Part shown: positions 25,790 through 34,228 of the stretch, piece after piece
Numbering within the stretch: position 1 is the first letter of the stretch
Layout of the letters: each line of letters opens with the position of its first letter
NCBI GenBank assembly: GCA_018830885.1
Contig: JAHJRI010000158.1
Location: 1 to 56,026 of the forward strand
From: a bacterium
GTDB taxonomy: Bacteria > SAR324 > XYD2-FULL-50-16
Reading direction: 5' to 3'
Length of the DNA: 56,026 bases
Notes under the pieces: model-generated
What the model saw: the letters and a program-made list of their open reading frames with translations, nothing else
Database searches by the model: none
Told to the model about the DNA's origin: nothing
Translations under genes and position numbers: made by a program

Positions 25790-25878
25790 CAGGGGAAACA
25801 ATTTCAAACCCGTGAAAACAGGACGTTTTCATGGAGCACCAGGGATGTATTGATGCGAGTTTGAAATTGTTCCCCCTG
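25790..25878. repeat. Family A hairpin with private 20-bp arms
   Basis: CAGGGGAAACAATTTCAAAC pairs with 25859-25878 with one mismatch. The core contains the inner hairpin TGAAAAC-AGGAC-GTTTTCA and GGAGCACCAGGGATG. Arm sequence is unique to this copy. Confidence 0.88.
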
Positions 25879-26108
25879 GCATGTGTCACTGCATTTAACG
25901 GTGACAGGATTGCCCAGTAAGTCAGCTGAATAGCTTTCCAACGGGCCTACAGCCCGCCTCAATTTTCAAACAACAACCGAAAAATGACCGGTTGTTGCTT
26001 AAAAGTTACGCTTATCATAATTTTCAGCAATTCTAGCATGTTTCCCCAATGATTCAAAGGCAATACTCAGGATGGGGGCACCAAATATGTGTGGGTACCT
26101 GTCAGCGG

Positions 26109-26204
26109 AAAGAGGTTGTTTGTTCAGAAAACCTTGGAAGCCAGGGATGGATTCCAGGAGCTCCAGGGATGGATGCATGCGTTTTTCTGAATAAATAACC
26201 TCTT
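26109..26204. repeat. Family A hairpin with private 22-bp arms
   Basis: AAGAGGTTGTTTGTTCAGAA pairs with TTCTGAATAAATAACCTCTT; both mismatches are G-T, which would be wobble pairs in RNA. The core has CCTTGGAAGCCAGGGATGG, GGAGCTCCAGGGATGG and GCATGCGT. A further outer pair, GTGGGTA and TACCCAC, lies about 15-25 bp beyond each arm. Confidence 0.88.
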
Positions 26205-26448
26205 GAAGCGGTTATGATCACATACCCACATGCTATTGGTGAACCCCTCAGGATTTTGAACCTGACTGAGCATGCGGCCGGCTGACGGATTTCCAGATAA
26301 TTCCTTGTTCACAATCCCTTTTCAAAAGCAGAAAAAGGTCATACCATGCACTTTTCCAGGTTCATATGATCCGCATTCCTGAACGATGCCGATTGGATGG
26401 TGCAACGGGCACCATCCAGAACAGACTCACTCTTTGGGGAGAGCGACG

Positions 26449-27591
26449 ATGAAACGAAAAATATTCGGCGGGGAACATGAGACCGCCCGCAAGGCTTTCC
26501 GGGAATATATCAAAAAGGAGCTGGTCCCTTATTATGCCGATTGGGAAGTGGCCGGGATGGTACCCAGGGAAGTGTGGCAGAAAGCCGGTCAACAGGGCTG
26601 GCTGTGCCCGACCACCAGCAAAGTCTTTGGCGGGGAAGCGGTGGATTTCCTCTATTCGGTTGTATTCACTGAAGAGCTGTATTATCATGCGCTGCAGGGG
26701 GTTTTCTGGACCGTGCACAGCGATATTGTCATGCCCTATATCGAAAAACTGGCCACCGAAGATAAAAAAAAGCAGTGGATACCCCGTTGTGTCCAGGGTG
26801 ATGCCATCCTGGCGATTGCCATGACGGAGCCGGAAGCCGGTTCGGATCTGGCCCGGCTGTCCACCCGGGCCGACCGGGATGGTGATGACTATATCGTCAA
26901 CGGGGTTAAAACCTTCATCAGTAACGGTCAGTTGGCGGATCTTGTGGTGGTGGCGGTTCGGACGTCTGAAAAGGAAAACCCCCGTGACGGGATCAGCCTG
27001 CTGGTTGTCGAATCGGACAGCAGGGGGTATCAAAAAGGCCGCAATCTGGATAAGATCGGTCTGCATGCCCAGGATACCTCCGAGATATTTTTTGACAACT
27101 GCCGTGTCCCGGTTTCCAACCTGCTGGGTCGGGAAGGGGAAGGTTTCCGCTACCTGATGGAAAACCTGCAGCAGGAACGGCTGATACTGTCTATTGGCGC
27201 ATACGCGGCTGCCATGGGGGCTTTGGACGTGACCCTGGAATACGTCAAAAAGCGCAGGGCATTCGGGAAGACAATCGGGGAATTTCAGAACACCCGCTTT
27301 GTGCTGGCTGAGCTGGCTACCAAGATTCAGCTGGCCCGCTCGTTTCTGGACGACCTGATCCCGAGACACATGGCAGGCGAGGATCTGGTCAGGGAGGTCA
27401 GTATGGCCAAATACTGGATAACGGATCTGCAGTTCGAGGTGGCGGATAGATGCCTGCAGTTTTTTGGTGGATATGGGTATATGAAAGCCTATCCGATATC
27501 CAGATTTTTTGTTGATGCCCGGGTTCAGAGGATTTACGGAGGTGCCAATGAACTGATGAAGGAGTTGATCGCTCGACGTCTGAATATCTGA
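26449..27591 (+). CDS. Acyl-CoA dehydrogenase, long-chain/isovaleryl type
   Basis: The 380-residue FAD flavoprotein oxidises an acyl-CoA to 2-enoyl-CoA and passes electrons to ETF. AMTEPEAGSDLA (about 124-135) and the FISNG strand bind flavin and substrate. The C-terminal YGGANELMKELIAR lacks the MCAD catalytic Glu. A Glu is present in QQERLILS at about residue 243, the position used by long-chain and isovaleryl dehydrogenases, so the enzyme should be active. ATG at 26449 has GGGGAGAG upstream and removes a 21-residue extension. It is first in a three-gene operon with a BadI/MenB-like crotonase and a hydroxyacyl-CoA dehydrogenase. The substrate may be branched, long or alicyclic. Confidence 0.93.
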   Translation: MKRKIFGGEHETARKAFREYIKKELVPYYADWEVAGMVPREVWQKAGQQGWLCPTTSKVFGGEAVDFLYSVVFTEELYYHALQGVFWTVHSDIVMPYIEKLATEDKKKQWIPRCVQGDAILAIAMTEPEAGSDLARLSTRADRDGDDYIVNGVKTFISNGQLADLVVVAVRTSEKENPRDGISLLVVESDSRGYQKGRNLDKIGLHAQDTSEIFFDNCRVPVSNLLGREGEGFRYLMENLQQERLILSIGAYAAAMGALDVTLEYVKKRRAFGKTIGEFQNTRFVLAELATKIQLARSFLDDLIPRHMAGEDLVREVSMAKYWITDLQFEVADRCLQFFGGYGYMKAYPISRFFVDARVQRIYGGANELMKELIARRLNI

Positions 27592-27621
27592 TTCGAAAAA
27601 AACAGCAATGGGGGAGAAACT

Positions 27622-28413
27622 ATGGAATTTCAGGAAATCTTGTATGAAAAAAAAGAGGGCGTGGCCAGATTAACCATTAACCGTCCTGATAAATACAATG
27701 CCTGCACGCCGTTAACCGTTTACGAACTGACCCAGGGGCTCACCGATGCCTGGGTGGACAAATCGATCGGGGTGGTTGTGCTGACAGGAATCGGGGATAA
27801 GGCCTTCTGCACAGGGGGTGATCAATCGATCCGGGGTTCGGAGGGATATGCCGGAACAGTAGCTGCTCTTCCCCTGGAAGTGGGATGGCAGCAGGTCAGC
27901 ACCCTGATCCGGTCCATCCCGAAACCGGTTATTGCCCGGGTCAATGGTTATGCCATTGGTGGCGGTCATGTGTTTCAGGTCGTCTGCGATTTTTCCATCG
28001 CCTCGGCAACAGCCAAATTCGGTCAGGCCGGTCCTAAAGTCGGAAGCTTCGATCCCGGATTTGGCACCGGTGATCTGGTTCGGGCCGTGGGATTGAAAAA
28101 AGCCAAAGAGATCTGGTTTCTCTGCCGCATCTATTCGGCCCAGGAAGCCCTGTCGATGGGACTGGTCAATACCGTGGTGCCTCACGAGCAGCTGGATGAA
28201 GAGGTTGATAAATGGTGCAGCGAATTGCTGGAAAAAAGCCCGACCGCTCTGAAAATGCTGAAATACGCCTTCCATGCCGAGTTTGACGGTATGCCCGGCA
28301 TCACCAACCTGGGGGTCGGCGGGTTGAGCATGTTTTACAGCACGGAGGAATCCGCGGAAGGCAGCAGCGCTTTTATGGAAAAACGCAAACCGGATTTTTC
28401 CCGGTTTCGATAA
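27622..28413 (+). CDS. MenB/BadI-type crotonase (probable ring-cleaving or ring-forming acyl-CoA enzyme)
   Basis: The 263-residue protein has AFCTGGDQS (about 56-64), GYAIGGGHVFQVVCDFSIA, FGQAGPKVGSFDPGFGTG and KAKEIWFLCRIYSAQEA. These blocks are shared by naphthoate synthase MenB and by BadI, the 2-ketocyclohexanecarboxyl-CoA hydrolase. Both lack the hydratase glutamates and use an Asp in GSFD. The N-terminal YEKKEGVARLTINRPDKYNA and the C-terminal EKRKPDF fit either. Being cotranscribed with an acyl-CoA dehydrogenase and a hydroxyacyl-CoA dehydrogenase, and without other men genes, BadI-like opening of an alicyclic ring is favoured. GGGGGAGAAACT precedes the ATG. Confidence 0.9.
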   Translation: MEFQEILYEKKEGVARLTINRPDKYNACTPLTVYELTQGLTDAWVDKSIGVVVLTGIGDKAFCTGGDQSIRGSEGYAGTVAALPLEVGWQQVSTLIRSIPKPVIARVNGYAIGGGHVFQVVCDFSIASATAKFGQAGPKVGSFDPGFGTGDLVRAVGLKKAKEIWFLCRIYSAQEALSMGLVNTVVPHEQLDEEVDKWCSELLEKSPTALKMLKYAFHAEFDGMPGITNLGVGGLSMFYSTEESAEGSSAFMEKRKPDFSRFR

Positions 28414-28438
28414 TAGGAACGGTGATCCAATGTCATTC

Positions 28439-28582
28439 ACTTAAGCAAATGGTTCCGCACCAGCAGTTCCGATTTTCAAGAAACGCACGAATCCATCCAT
28501 GGAGCTCCTGGAAGCCATCCCTGGCTTTCAAGGTTCCTGAAAACCGGAACCGTTGGTGCTCAGCAAGAAAAGGTTGCTTAAG
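28439..28582. repeat. Family A hairpin inside an operon
   Basis: Long imperfect arms (CTTAAGCAA ... GCACCAGCAGTTCCGATTTT against AAAACCGGAACCGTTGGTGC ... TTGCTTAAG) enclose the core CAAGAAACGCACGAATCC ... GGAGCTCC ... GGTTCCTG. It lies between the BadI-like and hydroxyacyl-CoA dehydrogenase genes and could influence their relative expression or mRNA stability. Confidence 0.85.
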
Positions 28583-28621
28583 GGCATTGAACAGTGATCA
28601 TTCTTTTAAAGGAGAACAGCA

Positions 28622-29470
28622 ATGAAAAAAGTGGCGGTTGTCGGCATGGGCACCATGGGATCGCAAATCGGTCTGGTTTTCGCCAAAGGTTCCTTTTCCA
28701 CCCTCCTGGTTGATCTCAACGATGAGCGGGTGGAATGGGGGTTGAACAATATCCGCACGCTGCTGTCAAAACGGGTGGACAGGGGGAAACTGCAGCAGGC
28801 GGAAATGGATGACATTCTTGCCCATATTTCCACAACCACCCGGATGGACGATCTGAAAGAGATGGACCTGGTGGTGGAGGCTGTTTTTGAGGACATTGAG
28901 GTAAAATGCCGGTTGTTCAGGGAACTGGATCGAATCTGTTTGCCGGAGACCATCCTGGCGACCAACACCTCCACCCTCTGTGTTTCTGAAATGGCAGGTG
29001 CCACCCGACGGGCGGATCGCTGTATCGGTACCCACTTCCTCATTCCGGCGGCTTTTACCCCACTGGTCGAAATCGCCCGGGGTCTGGACACCTCTGACGA
29101 AACCCATGCGTCTGTCGTTGGGATGCTTTCTCAATGTGGAAAAGAGACGGTGACGGTGGATGACGCCCCGGCGTTTGTGATCAACAGGCTCTATATTCCG
29201 CTGCTGAACGAAGCCTTTTTCTTGTTGCAGGAAGGGACAGCGACGGCCGAGGAGATCGACAGGGCCTGCGTCAAGGGCCTGGGTTTTCCCCTGGGTCCGC
29301 TGGCGGCGACCGATGCGTCGGGTCTGGATATTGTCCTGGATTGCATCGAAAGCCTGCATACCCAGCTGGGCGATAAATACCGCCCGGCGCCCCTGTTAAA
29401 GAAGCTGGTCAAAGCAGGTCACCTGGGAAGAAAATCCGGCAGGGGCGTCTATCGCTATCCTTCGAAATAA
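28622..29470 (+). CDS. 3-hydroxyacyl-CoA dehydrogenase
   Basis: The 282-residue enzyme matches the HBD/PaaH length. The NAD-binding motif [12 protein letters not shown] occupies residues 5-16, with [11 protein letters not shown] near 87. The catalytic His is in [17 protein letters not shown]; the His-Glu pair is kept but the usual HFFNP is HFLIP. An Asn is conserved in FVINRLYIP, and the C-terminal helical dimerisation domain ends [12 protein letters not shown]. It oxidises 3-hydroxyacyl-CoA to 3-ketoacyl-CoA with NAD. AAAGGAGAACAGC precedes the ATG. It is third in the operon, separated from the second gene by a hairpin element. Confidence 0.93.
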   Translation: MKKVAVVGMGTMGSQIGLVFAKGSFSTLLVDLNDERVEWGLNNIRTLLSKRVDRGKLQQAEMDDILAHISTTTRMDDLKEMDLVVEAVFEDIEVKCRLFRELDRICLPETILATNTSTLCVSEMAGATRRADRCIGTHFLIPAAFTPLVEIARGLDTSDETHASVVGMLSQCGKETVTVDDAPAFVINRLYIPLLNEAFFLLQEGTATAEEIDRACVKGLGFPLGPLAATDASGLDIVLDCIESLHTQLGDKYRPAPLLKKLVKAGHLGRKSGRGVYRYPSK

Positions 29471-29491
29471 GGTTTGTCGCAGCCCGGGATT

Positions 29492-30145
29492 CTATTTTTC
29501 CCAGGCAACGGTCGCAGACGCGCGGGCCAGTTTTTCTTTACTCCATGGCGCCGGGGGGGTCGGTGCCGTGGTTTCGTCAACCAGGGAGGTTCCCCAGCCG
29601 ATCGTGGTTATTTCGACAGTGCCGCCCGGATTGGTTAGGATCACCCCCTTCCCCTGCAAAAGAGCGACATCAAAAACACCGCTCTCCCAGAATCCACCCC
29701 AGAACTCGGTTCCTTTGACCCCGATGGCAGCGAATGCCGTTTTTATCCTGAAACGATCCGGGTGCCGGCTTGCAAGGCGACCCGACTTGCTGTGAAAAAC
29801 CCCCTGCTTGACCTGCAGAACCGCCTGGTCCTCCTGGTTGGACGTATTAAAGCGATAGCGCTCAATCAGCAGTGTTGTCCCGTCACCCAGAACGATTTCA
29901 GCGCCATCCGCCATTCGAATCAGCAGCCGGGTCGCTGTTCCGGTCCGGATGAGGTCCCCTTCGTAAACAGCATCCCCTTCGTCCAGGGGACGCCTTTTAT
30001 TCTCCAACGTGGCCGAAGCATTGCCCGAAAAACGGGCCACCTCACCAATCTTCAGATTCTGGCCAACGTCGGTTTTCGGGACTCGGGTGGTACACGATAC
30101 TAAAACGAATGACAACAGTATCAAAAAAAATGGGGTTATTTTCAT
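29492..30145 (-). CDS. FecR-domain lipoprotein
   Basis: The 217-residue protein begins with a lipoprotein signal peptide and lipobox LVSC (Cys at about residue 18). The FecR-type beta domain (about 50-165) includes RLLIRMADGAEIVLGDGTTL and the conserved AIGVKGTEFWGG. Such proteins are periplasmic and may bind polysaccharide or scaffold proteins; no sigma/anti-sigma partner is adjacent. The ribosome binding site CGAGG lies next to the GGTATCTATTCAG terminus of the repeat element at 30154, so the insertion may have supplied or altered its leader. It converges with the dehydrogenase, with 21 bp between stops. Confidence 0.82.
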   Translation of the reverse strand: MKITPFFLILLSFVLVSCTTRVPKTDVGQNLKIGEVARFSGNASATLENKRRPLDEGDAVYEGDLIRTGTATRLLIRMADGAEIVLGDGTTLLIERYRFNTSNQEDQAVLQVKQGVFHSKSGRLASRHPDRFRIKTAFAAIGVKGTEFWGGFWESGVFDVALLQGKGVILTNPGGTVEITTIGWGTSLVDETTAPTPPAPWSKEKLARASATVAWEK

Positions 30146-30153
30146 TTATCCTC

Positions 30154-30302
30154 GGTATCTATTCAGTTCGATTTCCACGCAGCCCCGCAGGTATTGTGTT
30201 TCAAGAACCTTGGCAGCCATGGATGGCTTCCAGGAGCTCCAGGAGGATTCATGCGTTTCTTGAAACACAATACCTGCGGGGCGTATATAGGTGAATCGTT
30301 AC
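30154..30302. repeat. Complete family A element with perfect 26-bp arms
   Basis: Termini GGTATCTATTCAG and GTGAATCGTTAC enclose arms GCCCCGCAGGTATTGTGTTT (plus CAAGAA) at 30182-30207 and their exact complement at 30257-30282. The core reads CCTTGGCAGCCATGGATGGC then TTCCAGGAGCTCC. It shares flanks with the inverted copy at 33653-33800. Confidence 0.92.
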
Positions 30303-30518
30303 TATCCTCGATCTGGTTAGGGGGAACACCGGTGTTTGGCCGGTAACCCCGTTTCTGCCATTTTACAGTCTCTCTGTTTGACAAGTCCAGTTGAAATGTC
30401 ATTGCCTGTTCAATGTATTGTTACCGTATTCGATGCGCGAGCCTTGCAGCGATGAACAGGCGCTGGTTTCAATGACAGGCAGATCATGATCATGCGCTGA
30501 TCTTAGGCATCCTTTCTA

Positions 30519-30600
30519 AATTAGGTGACAGCATACTTATTTTTTGGACAAGTATGCTGTCCCCGATTTACGATTCAAAATAGGTATGCTGTCCCCGGAT
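30519..30600. repeat. Family C repeats (GTATGCTGTCCCC)
   Basis: AATTAGGTGACAGCATACTT pairs with AAGTATGCTGTCCCCGATTT, and a third copy reads TAGGTATGCTGTCCCCGGAT. Related strings occur at 35710-35805. They resemble the short inverted repeats that flank REP-associated or IS200-like transposase genes, but no transposase is present. Confidence 0.65.
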
Positions 30601-30737
30601 TTTCCGATTTCCGGATTTTCACCGGATTTCCTCCACAAGCGCAACCACACCGTGGTGGGGCGCAGAACATAGTAGCCTAAAAAGTGATCAAAATGGTTAT
30701 AAATCAAAAGGTTGCTCTATTTATCGCGGAAACTTGG

Positions 30738-30848
30738 GTTAAGGGTACCTTGATTAACTGGAACTCAGTCAGCACCAAAGGGTTGATGTTTCAAGAACCC
30801 TTTGGTTTGGTAACCGTGATAATTTTAATTAATCGAAGTGACCTTAAT
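30738..30848. repeat. Core-deleted family A element
   Basis: TTAAGGGTACCTTGATTAAC and the following GGAACTCAGTC ... GGGTTGATGTTTCAAGAACC match the left half of the 4050 copy. The core is gone and the right end TTAATCGAAGTGACCTTAA is a poor complement of the left end. It runs into the MCP stop codon. Confidence 0.7.
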
Positions 30849-32907
30849 ATTTACCGAAGTTGTCATCATCCAGGGTAATCATTTTAGTAACCCCTTTTTT
30901 CTGTTCCGCAGGGACATCCTGTTGAACCGGTATTGTCTTTCTATTTGGTGTTTCGGCTATCTGGTTCAGTTTAAAACGACCCATGAGAGATTGTAGTGCC
31001 ATCGCCTGTGAGCTTAACTCTTGAGAGGCTGAGGCGGCTTCTTCCGATATTGAGGAGTTCTGCTGGACGACTTCATTGACCTGGTTCAGCGATTTATTGA
31101 TTTCGTCGGTGCTGTAACTCTGTTCCTGGGAAGAGGCGGCTATTTCACCCACCAGATCATTCACTTTGGAAATACTCAGATTTATCTCATTCAGGATTTC
31201 AGCTGTCTTTCCGGCGTTACTGACCCCTGAGTCGACCTCGTTAACAGAGTTTTCGATCAGCTCTGTGGTGTTTTTTGCTGCTGCAGCACTTCTGGCAGCC
31301 AGATTGCGAACTTCCTCAGCGACTACGGCAAATCCTTTTCCATATTTACCGGCGCGTGCAGCCTCTACTGCGGCATTGAGAGCCAATAAATTGGTTTGAA
31401 AGGCAATTTCATCAATCACCTTAATGATTTTTGATATTTCAGAGCTCGAACCACTAATCTTGTCCATGGAAGAAAGCATTGCTTCCATCTGCTTACTGCC
31501 TCTACCAACTACTTCCAGCGTCTGATTGGATAGTTGTGATGCCTGATTGGCGTTTTCACTGTTGGTTTTTGACTTGCTTCCGATCTCGGCCATGGAAGAA
31601 CTGACCTCTTCCAAACTGGCTGCCTGCTCTGTAGTCCCGCTGGCTAATGCCTGGGAAGAGCTTGACAGTTGACTGGAACCCTCATTGACCTGTGCAGAGG
31701 TGGCAATGACCTGCCTGATGGTGTCGCTGAGCACTTGAATAGAGCTGTTGATACTTGTCTTGAGGCGATTCAGATCCCCTTTGTGTTCATGGGTTACCTG
31801 CGATGTAAAATCCCCACTGTCCACAGCCTCCATCACCCGATTCACATCGCTGATAGATTCAAACAGGGTGTCCATCAGGCTGTTGAAAGCATTGATGGTT
31901 TCTCCAATTTCATCTTTTCTGTTCGTCTCCAGTTGTTTGGAAAAATCCCCGTTTTCTGCAACGGCCGAGACCATCCGTTTCAAACTCAACAACGGCGATG
32001 TGACAATTCGAGTCAGGAGGAATCCGATGGCGACAAGCAGCAGTGACAAAACGATCAGCGAGACGGACAGCAACAGTCCCAGATCACGGACTTCGCTGAA
32101 GGTGTTTTCGATCCCTGCCATTTCGATATCCTGCAGGGATTGCTGCAGTTCAACGGAACGCTGTTGTAGCGCACTCTCGATATTGCTGATAGCTTCGACA
32201 TTGGTGATGTACTGGTTGACCAGATGCTCAACTTTCAGGTTCGCTTCCTTCGCTGCCAGCGCCATTCCGGCAAAAGGGGTATCTTTGAGGGCGGCCACAT
32301 CCTTTTCCACATTCTCAAGGGATTGTCTGATGAATCCGAGCAGCTCAGATTTCTGGTGATAGTCTTTGAGCATCTGGTAAATCAGCACCTGAATCTTCAT
32401 GTTGGCAGTGGTATTGTTATTGGCTCCCTGAATGACCATCCGTTCGAGCACCGATACCTGGTCTCTTTTGCCGGGATCTGCGAGTTTTTCAACGGTTAGG
32501 TTGATATACCCGTTGGACTGGCTGATGGAATGCTCAGTCAGGTTCAGGATTTTGTTGATGTGGGTAACGTTCATTTTTCGAAGTTCATCTGCCTTCTGGA
32601 TACTTCTGTCGACCTCTTCCAGTCCCGTGGATATTTTTTGAGTGTTGAAGGATTTGTTTGTCTGGATATCTTTCAGGGTGGATTGAACCGTCTCTGCAAA
32701 AGCCGGCTGTGATATTTTTTCTAAAAAATACTTGTCAGTTTGGCGAATGATATTGTTCAACTGTTCGGAGAAATGATTGATCCGGTTTGTTTCATTTTTC
32801 AGGTTGTTGATGAGTGTATTGCCGGTTATAGCCATGTAAAGAAGCAGAGCCATGATCAGCAGGGCCTGAATCAGGCTGGGCAACGAAAATTTGTAGATGA
32901 GTTTCAT
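30844..32907 (-). CDS. Methyl-accepting chemotaxis protein (helical periplasmic domain)
   Basis: The 687-residue protein has membrane spans at about 7-28 and 275-298 bounding a helical, 4HB-like sensor domain. HAMP and a second HAMP-like segment (about 300-390) follow. The MCP signalling domain has its hairpin tip at [20 protein letters not shown]. Methylation-type Glu/Gln pairs flank it. It ends in [12 protein letters not shown], a tail identical in its last ten residues to the MCP at 36338-38569. AAGGAAAAA precedes the ATG. The signalling domain is very close to that of the other MCP, while the sensor differs. Confidence 0.94.
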   Translation of the reverse strand: MKLIYKFSLPSLIQALLIMALLLYMAITGNTLINNLKNETNRINHFSEQLNNIIRQTDKYFLEKISQPAFAETVQSTLKDIQTNKSFNTQKISTGLEEVDRSIQKADELRKMNVTHINKILNLTEHSISQSNGYINLTVEKLADPGKRDQVSVLERMVIQGANNNTTANMKIQVLIYQMLKDYHQKSELLGFIRQSLENVEKDVAALKDTPFAGMALAAKEANLKVEHLVNQYITNVEAISNIESALQQRSVELQQSLQDIEMAGIENTFSEVRDLGLLLSVSLIVLSLLLVAIGFLLTRIVTSPLLSLKRMVSAVAENGDFSKQLETNRKDEIGETINAFNSLMDTLFESISDVNRVMEAVDSGDFTSQVTHEHKGDLNRLKTSINSSIQVLSDTIRQVIATSAQVNEGSSQLSSSSQALASGTTEQAASLEEVSSSMAEIGSKSKTNSENANQASQLSNQTLEVVGRGSKQMEAMLSSMDKISGSSSEISKIIKVIDEIAFQTNLLALNAAVEAARAGKYGKGFAVVAEEVRNLAARSAAAAKNTTELIENSVNEVDSGVSNAGKTAEILNEINLSISKVNDLVGEIAASSQEQSYSTDEINKSLNQVNEVVQQNSSISEEAASASQELSSQAMALQSLMGRFKLNQIAETPNRKTIPVQQDVPAEQKKGVTKMITLDDDNFGKY

Positions 32908-32970
32908 TTTTTCCTTTTATTCTATTCTGTTAACTATATCTAATCATTCCAGTTACGGGGATCTGATGAT

Positions 32971-33126
32971 TCATTGCACGATGTCATTGTCCGACGCAAG
33001 AAGCCAATGCGATCCTGATGCGCCACATGGATTGGTTGACTGCCTGGAATGATAAACAGCAAGCCAATACCGGTTGTCGTGAGGACTCCAATTTCTGTTG
33101 TCTTTAGCTTTTTCAAATACACTCAT
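32971..33126 (-). CDS. Possible 51-residue small protein upstream of MCP
   Basis: The frame starts MSVFEKAKDNRNWSPHDNRY and ends ASDNDIVQ. A strong AGGAGGGTTATCC sits directly before the ATG, which is the main support. It is polar, with several Trp and one Cys. It lies 63 bp upstream of the MCP start on the same strand and could be a leader gene. No family recognised. Confidence 0.4.
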   Translation of the reverse strand: MSVFEKAKDNRNWSPHDNRYWLAVYHSRQSTNPCGASGSHWLLASDNDIVQ

Positions 33127-33334
33127 GGATAACCCTCCTGTTCTGATACCAATAGACTGAATGGTACTCCCGGCAGGGCTCCTGATAGGCTTGTCAACCG
33201 GCAGGAGACCCTTTGTTCAGAAAATTGGGTTTGTGTCCCAAGATGTCCGATAAAATTTATCAGCGGTGATGCCAGGATTGAACCCTTGTCTCTTGATCGG
33301 CTCCGTCATGGCAGTTGATGATCCGGACGTGACA

Positions 33335-33652
33335 GCCATTTAACTGCATATCCAGGGCCAAAAATGCTTTATATATTTATTTCAGAAACATGCGGTTACT
33401 GAAGGGTAAGAACGTGTCAATTAAAGATAGATCCCGAATCATGGAAATCCGCCGTTAGATAGTGACATTCGATTTCCCTGCCGGTATAGACCATGAAAAT
33501 GCCGGATCTTTGGTTGAAGTCAATCAGGGAAACGGTTGACGCACTATATCAGAAAGTCCTCCCTCTCCTGCCATGGAAGAAGGAAGCCGACGTCTTGGAT
33601 GTCGCGGAGTGAATGGGGTTCATCATGGCAAAAAACTCAGCAAAAAAAAGTC
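33335..33652. repeat. Diverged duplicate segment, copy 1
   Basis: Blocks such as GCATATCCAGGGCCAAAAAT, ATATTTATTT, GAAGAAGGAAGCCGACG and CATCATGGCAAAAAACTCA align in order with 38790-39100. Each copy lies 400-700 bp upstream of an MCP start. Neither copy has a conserved reading frame. Confidence 0.65.
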
Positions 33653-33800
33653 GTAACTATTCACCTGTATACGCCCCAAAGGTACTGTGTTTCAAGAAAC
33701 GCATGAATCCTCCTGGAGCTCCTGGAAGCCATCCATGGCTTCCAAGGTTCTTGAAACACAATACCTTCGGGGCTGAGCGAAAATTGAACTGAATAGATAC
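33653..33800. repeat. Complete family A element, inverted relative to the 30154 copy
   Basis: Termini are GTAACTATTCAC and CTGAATAGATAC. Arms at 33673-33698 and 33748-33773 (GCCCCAAAGGTACTGTGTTT ...) pair with two mismatches. The core is ACGCATGAATCC ... GGAGCTCC ... GGCTTCCAAGG. Confidence 0.92.
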
Positions 33801-33863
33801 AAAAAGTCTTCAGTGTGATTCGGACAAAATGTGAGTGATCAAAAGGGGGATTGTCAAATTTAG

Positions 33864-34082
33864 TTAGGCTGTGTCTATGTTTATTGGACACACGTTGTAT
33901 AAATTGCAGAAGGCCAAAGCTCCAAACGGTACTGTTCCCTGATCGTCACCCATCATCCTGCTGAGACAAACTGTATTTGGATTGATGCCGGTAATAGTGC
34001 AAGCTGAATTGGGATATGTCTTTTTGACGGAATCGGAGTCGTAATCGGGTTCCGAGATGGGTGTCGGATCGAAAACAGCCAC
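33864..34082 (-). CDS. Doubtful 72-residue ORF with GTG start
   Basis: GTG at 34082 is preceded by AAAGGAAATT. The product is Asp/Ser/Pro/Asn-rich with four Cys and no hydrophobic span. Part of the DNA (around 33950-34000) resembles 39165-39215, where the frame is not kept. This argues against a conserved protein. Confidence 0.25.
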   Translation of the reverse strand: MAVFDPTPISEPDYDSDSVKKTYPNSACTITGINPNTVCLSRMMGDDQGTVPFGALAFCNLYNVCPINIDTA

Positions 34083-34228
34083 AATTTCCTTTCAGAAGTG
34101 CTTGCTTGAGGTAAGGAAGTGAGAAGACGGCAGGTTTATTTTGGCGAGCAGACGTGTGCAGAAATGATGGCCGGTCTTTCCCGGGTCTGTTACGATTCGA
34201 TCCTGATTTCGAGCCGCCCGGAGATATA

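Larger units (their letters stand above)
25360..26448. other. Repeat-filled intergenic region
   Basis: These 1.1 kb between divergent genes contain three consecutive palindromic elements: nested arms at 25542-25787, then family A hairpins at 25790-25878 and 26109-26204. No gene with initiation signals was found. The acyl-CoA dehydrogenase promoter should lie between 26205 and 26440. Confidence 0.65.
30146..30843. other. Repeat-rich intergenic region between FecR and MCP genes
   Basis: These 698 bp contain a complete family A element (30154-30302), a family C repeat cluster (30519-30600) and a core-deleted family A copy (30738-30848). No coding sequence could be supported. Confidence 0.65.
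32908..34228. other. 1.3-kb region with small ORFs, repeat and diverged duplicate
   Basis: The region contains a 51-codon ORF (32971-33126), a segment similar to 38790-39100 (about 33335-33652), a complete family A element (33653-33800) and a doubtful 72-codon ORF (33864-34082). No large gene is present. Confidence 0.6.

Noticed and set aside
26362-27369. 335-codon minus-strand frame opposite the acyl-CoA dehydrogenase
   Set aside because: Antisense shadow; the plus-strand gene has conserved flavin and catalytic residues.
27622-28413. Annotation of the crotonase as MenB of menaquinone synthesis
   Set aside because: Motifs fit, but there are no other men genes and the operon partners are beta-oxidation enzymes, so the broader MenB/BadI call is kept.
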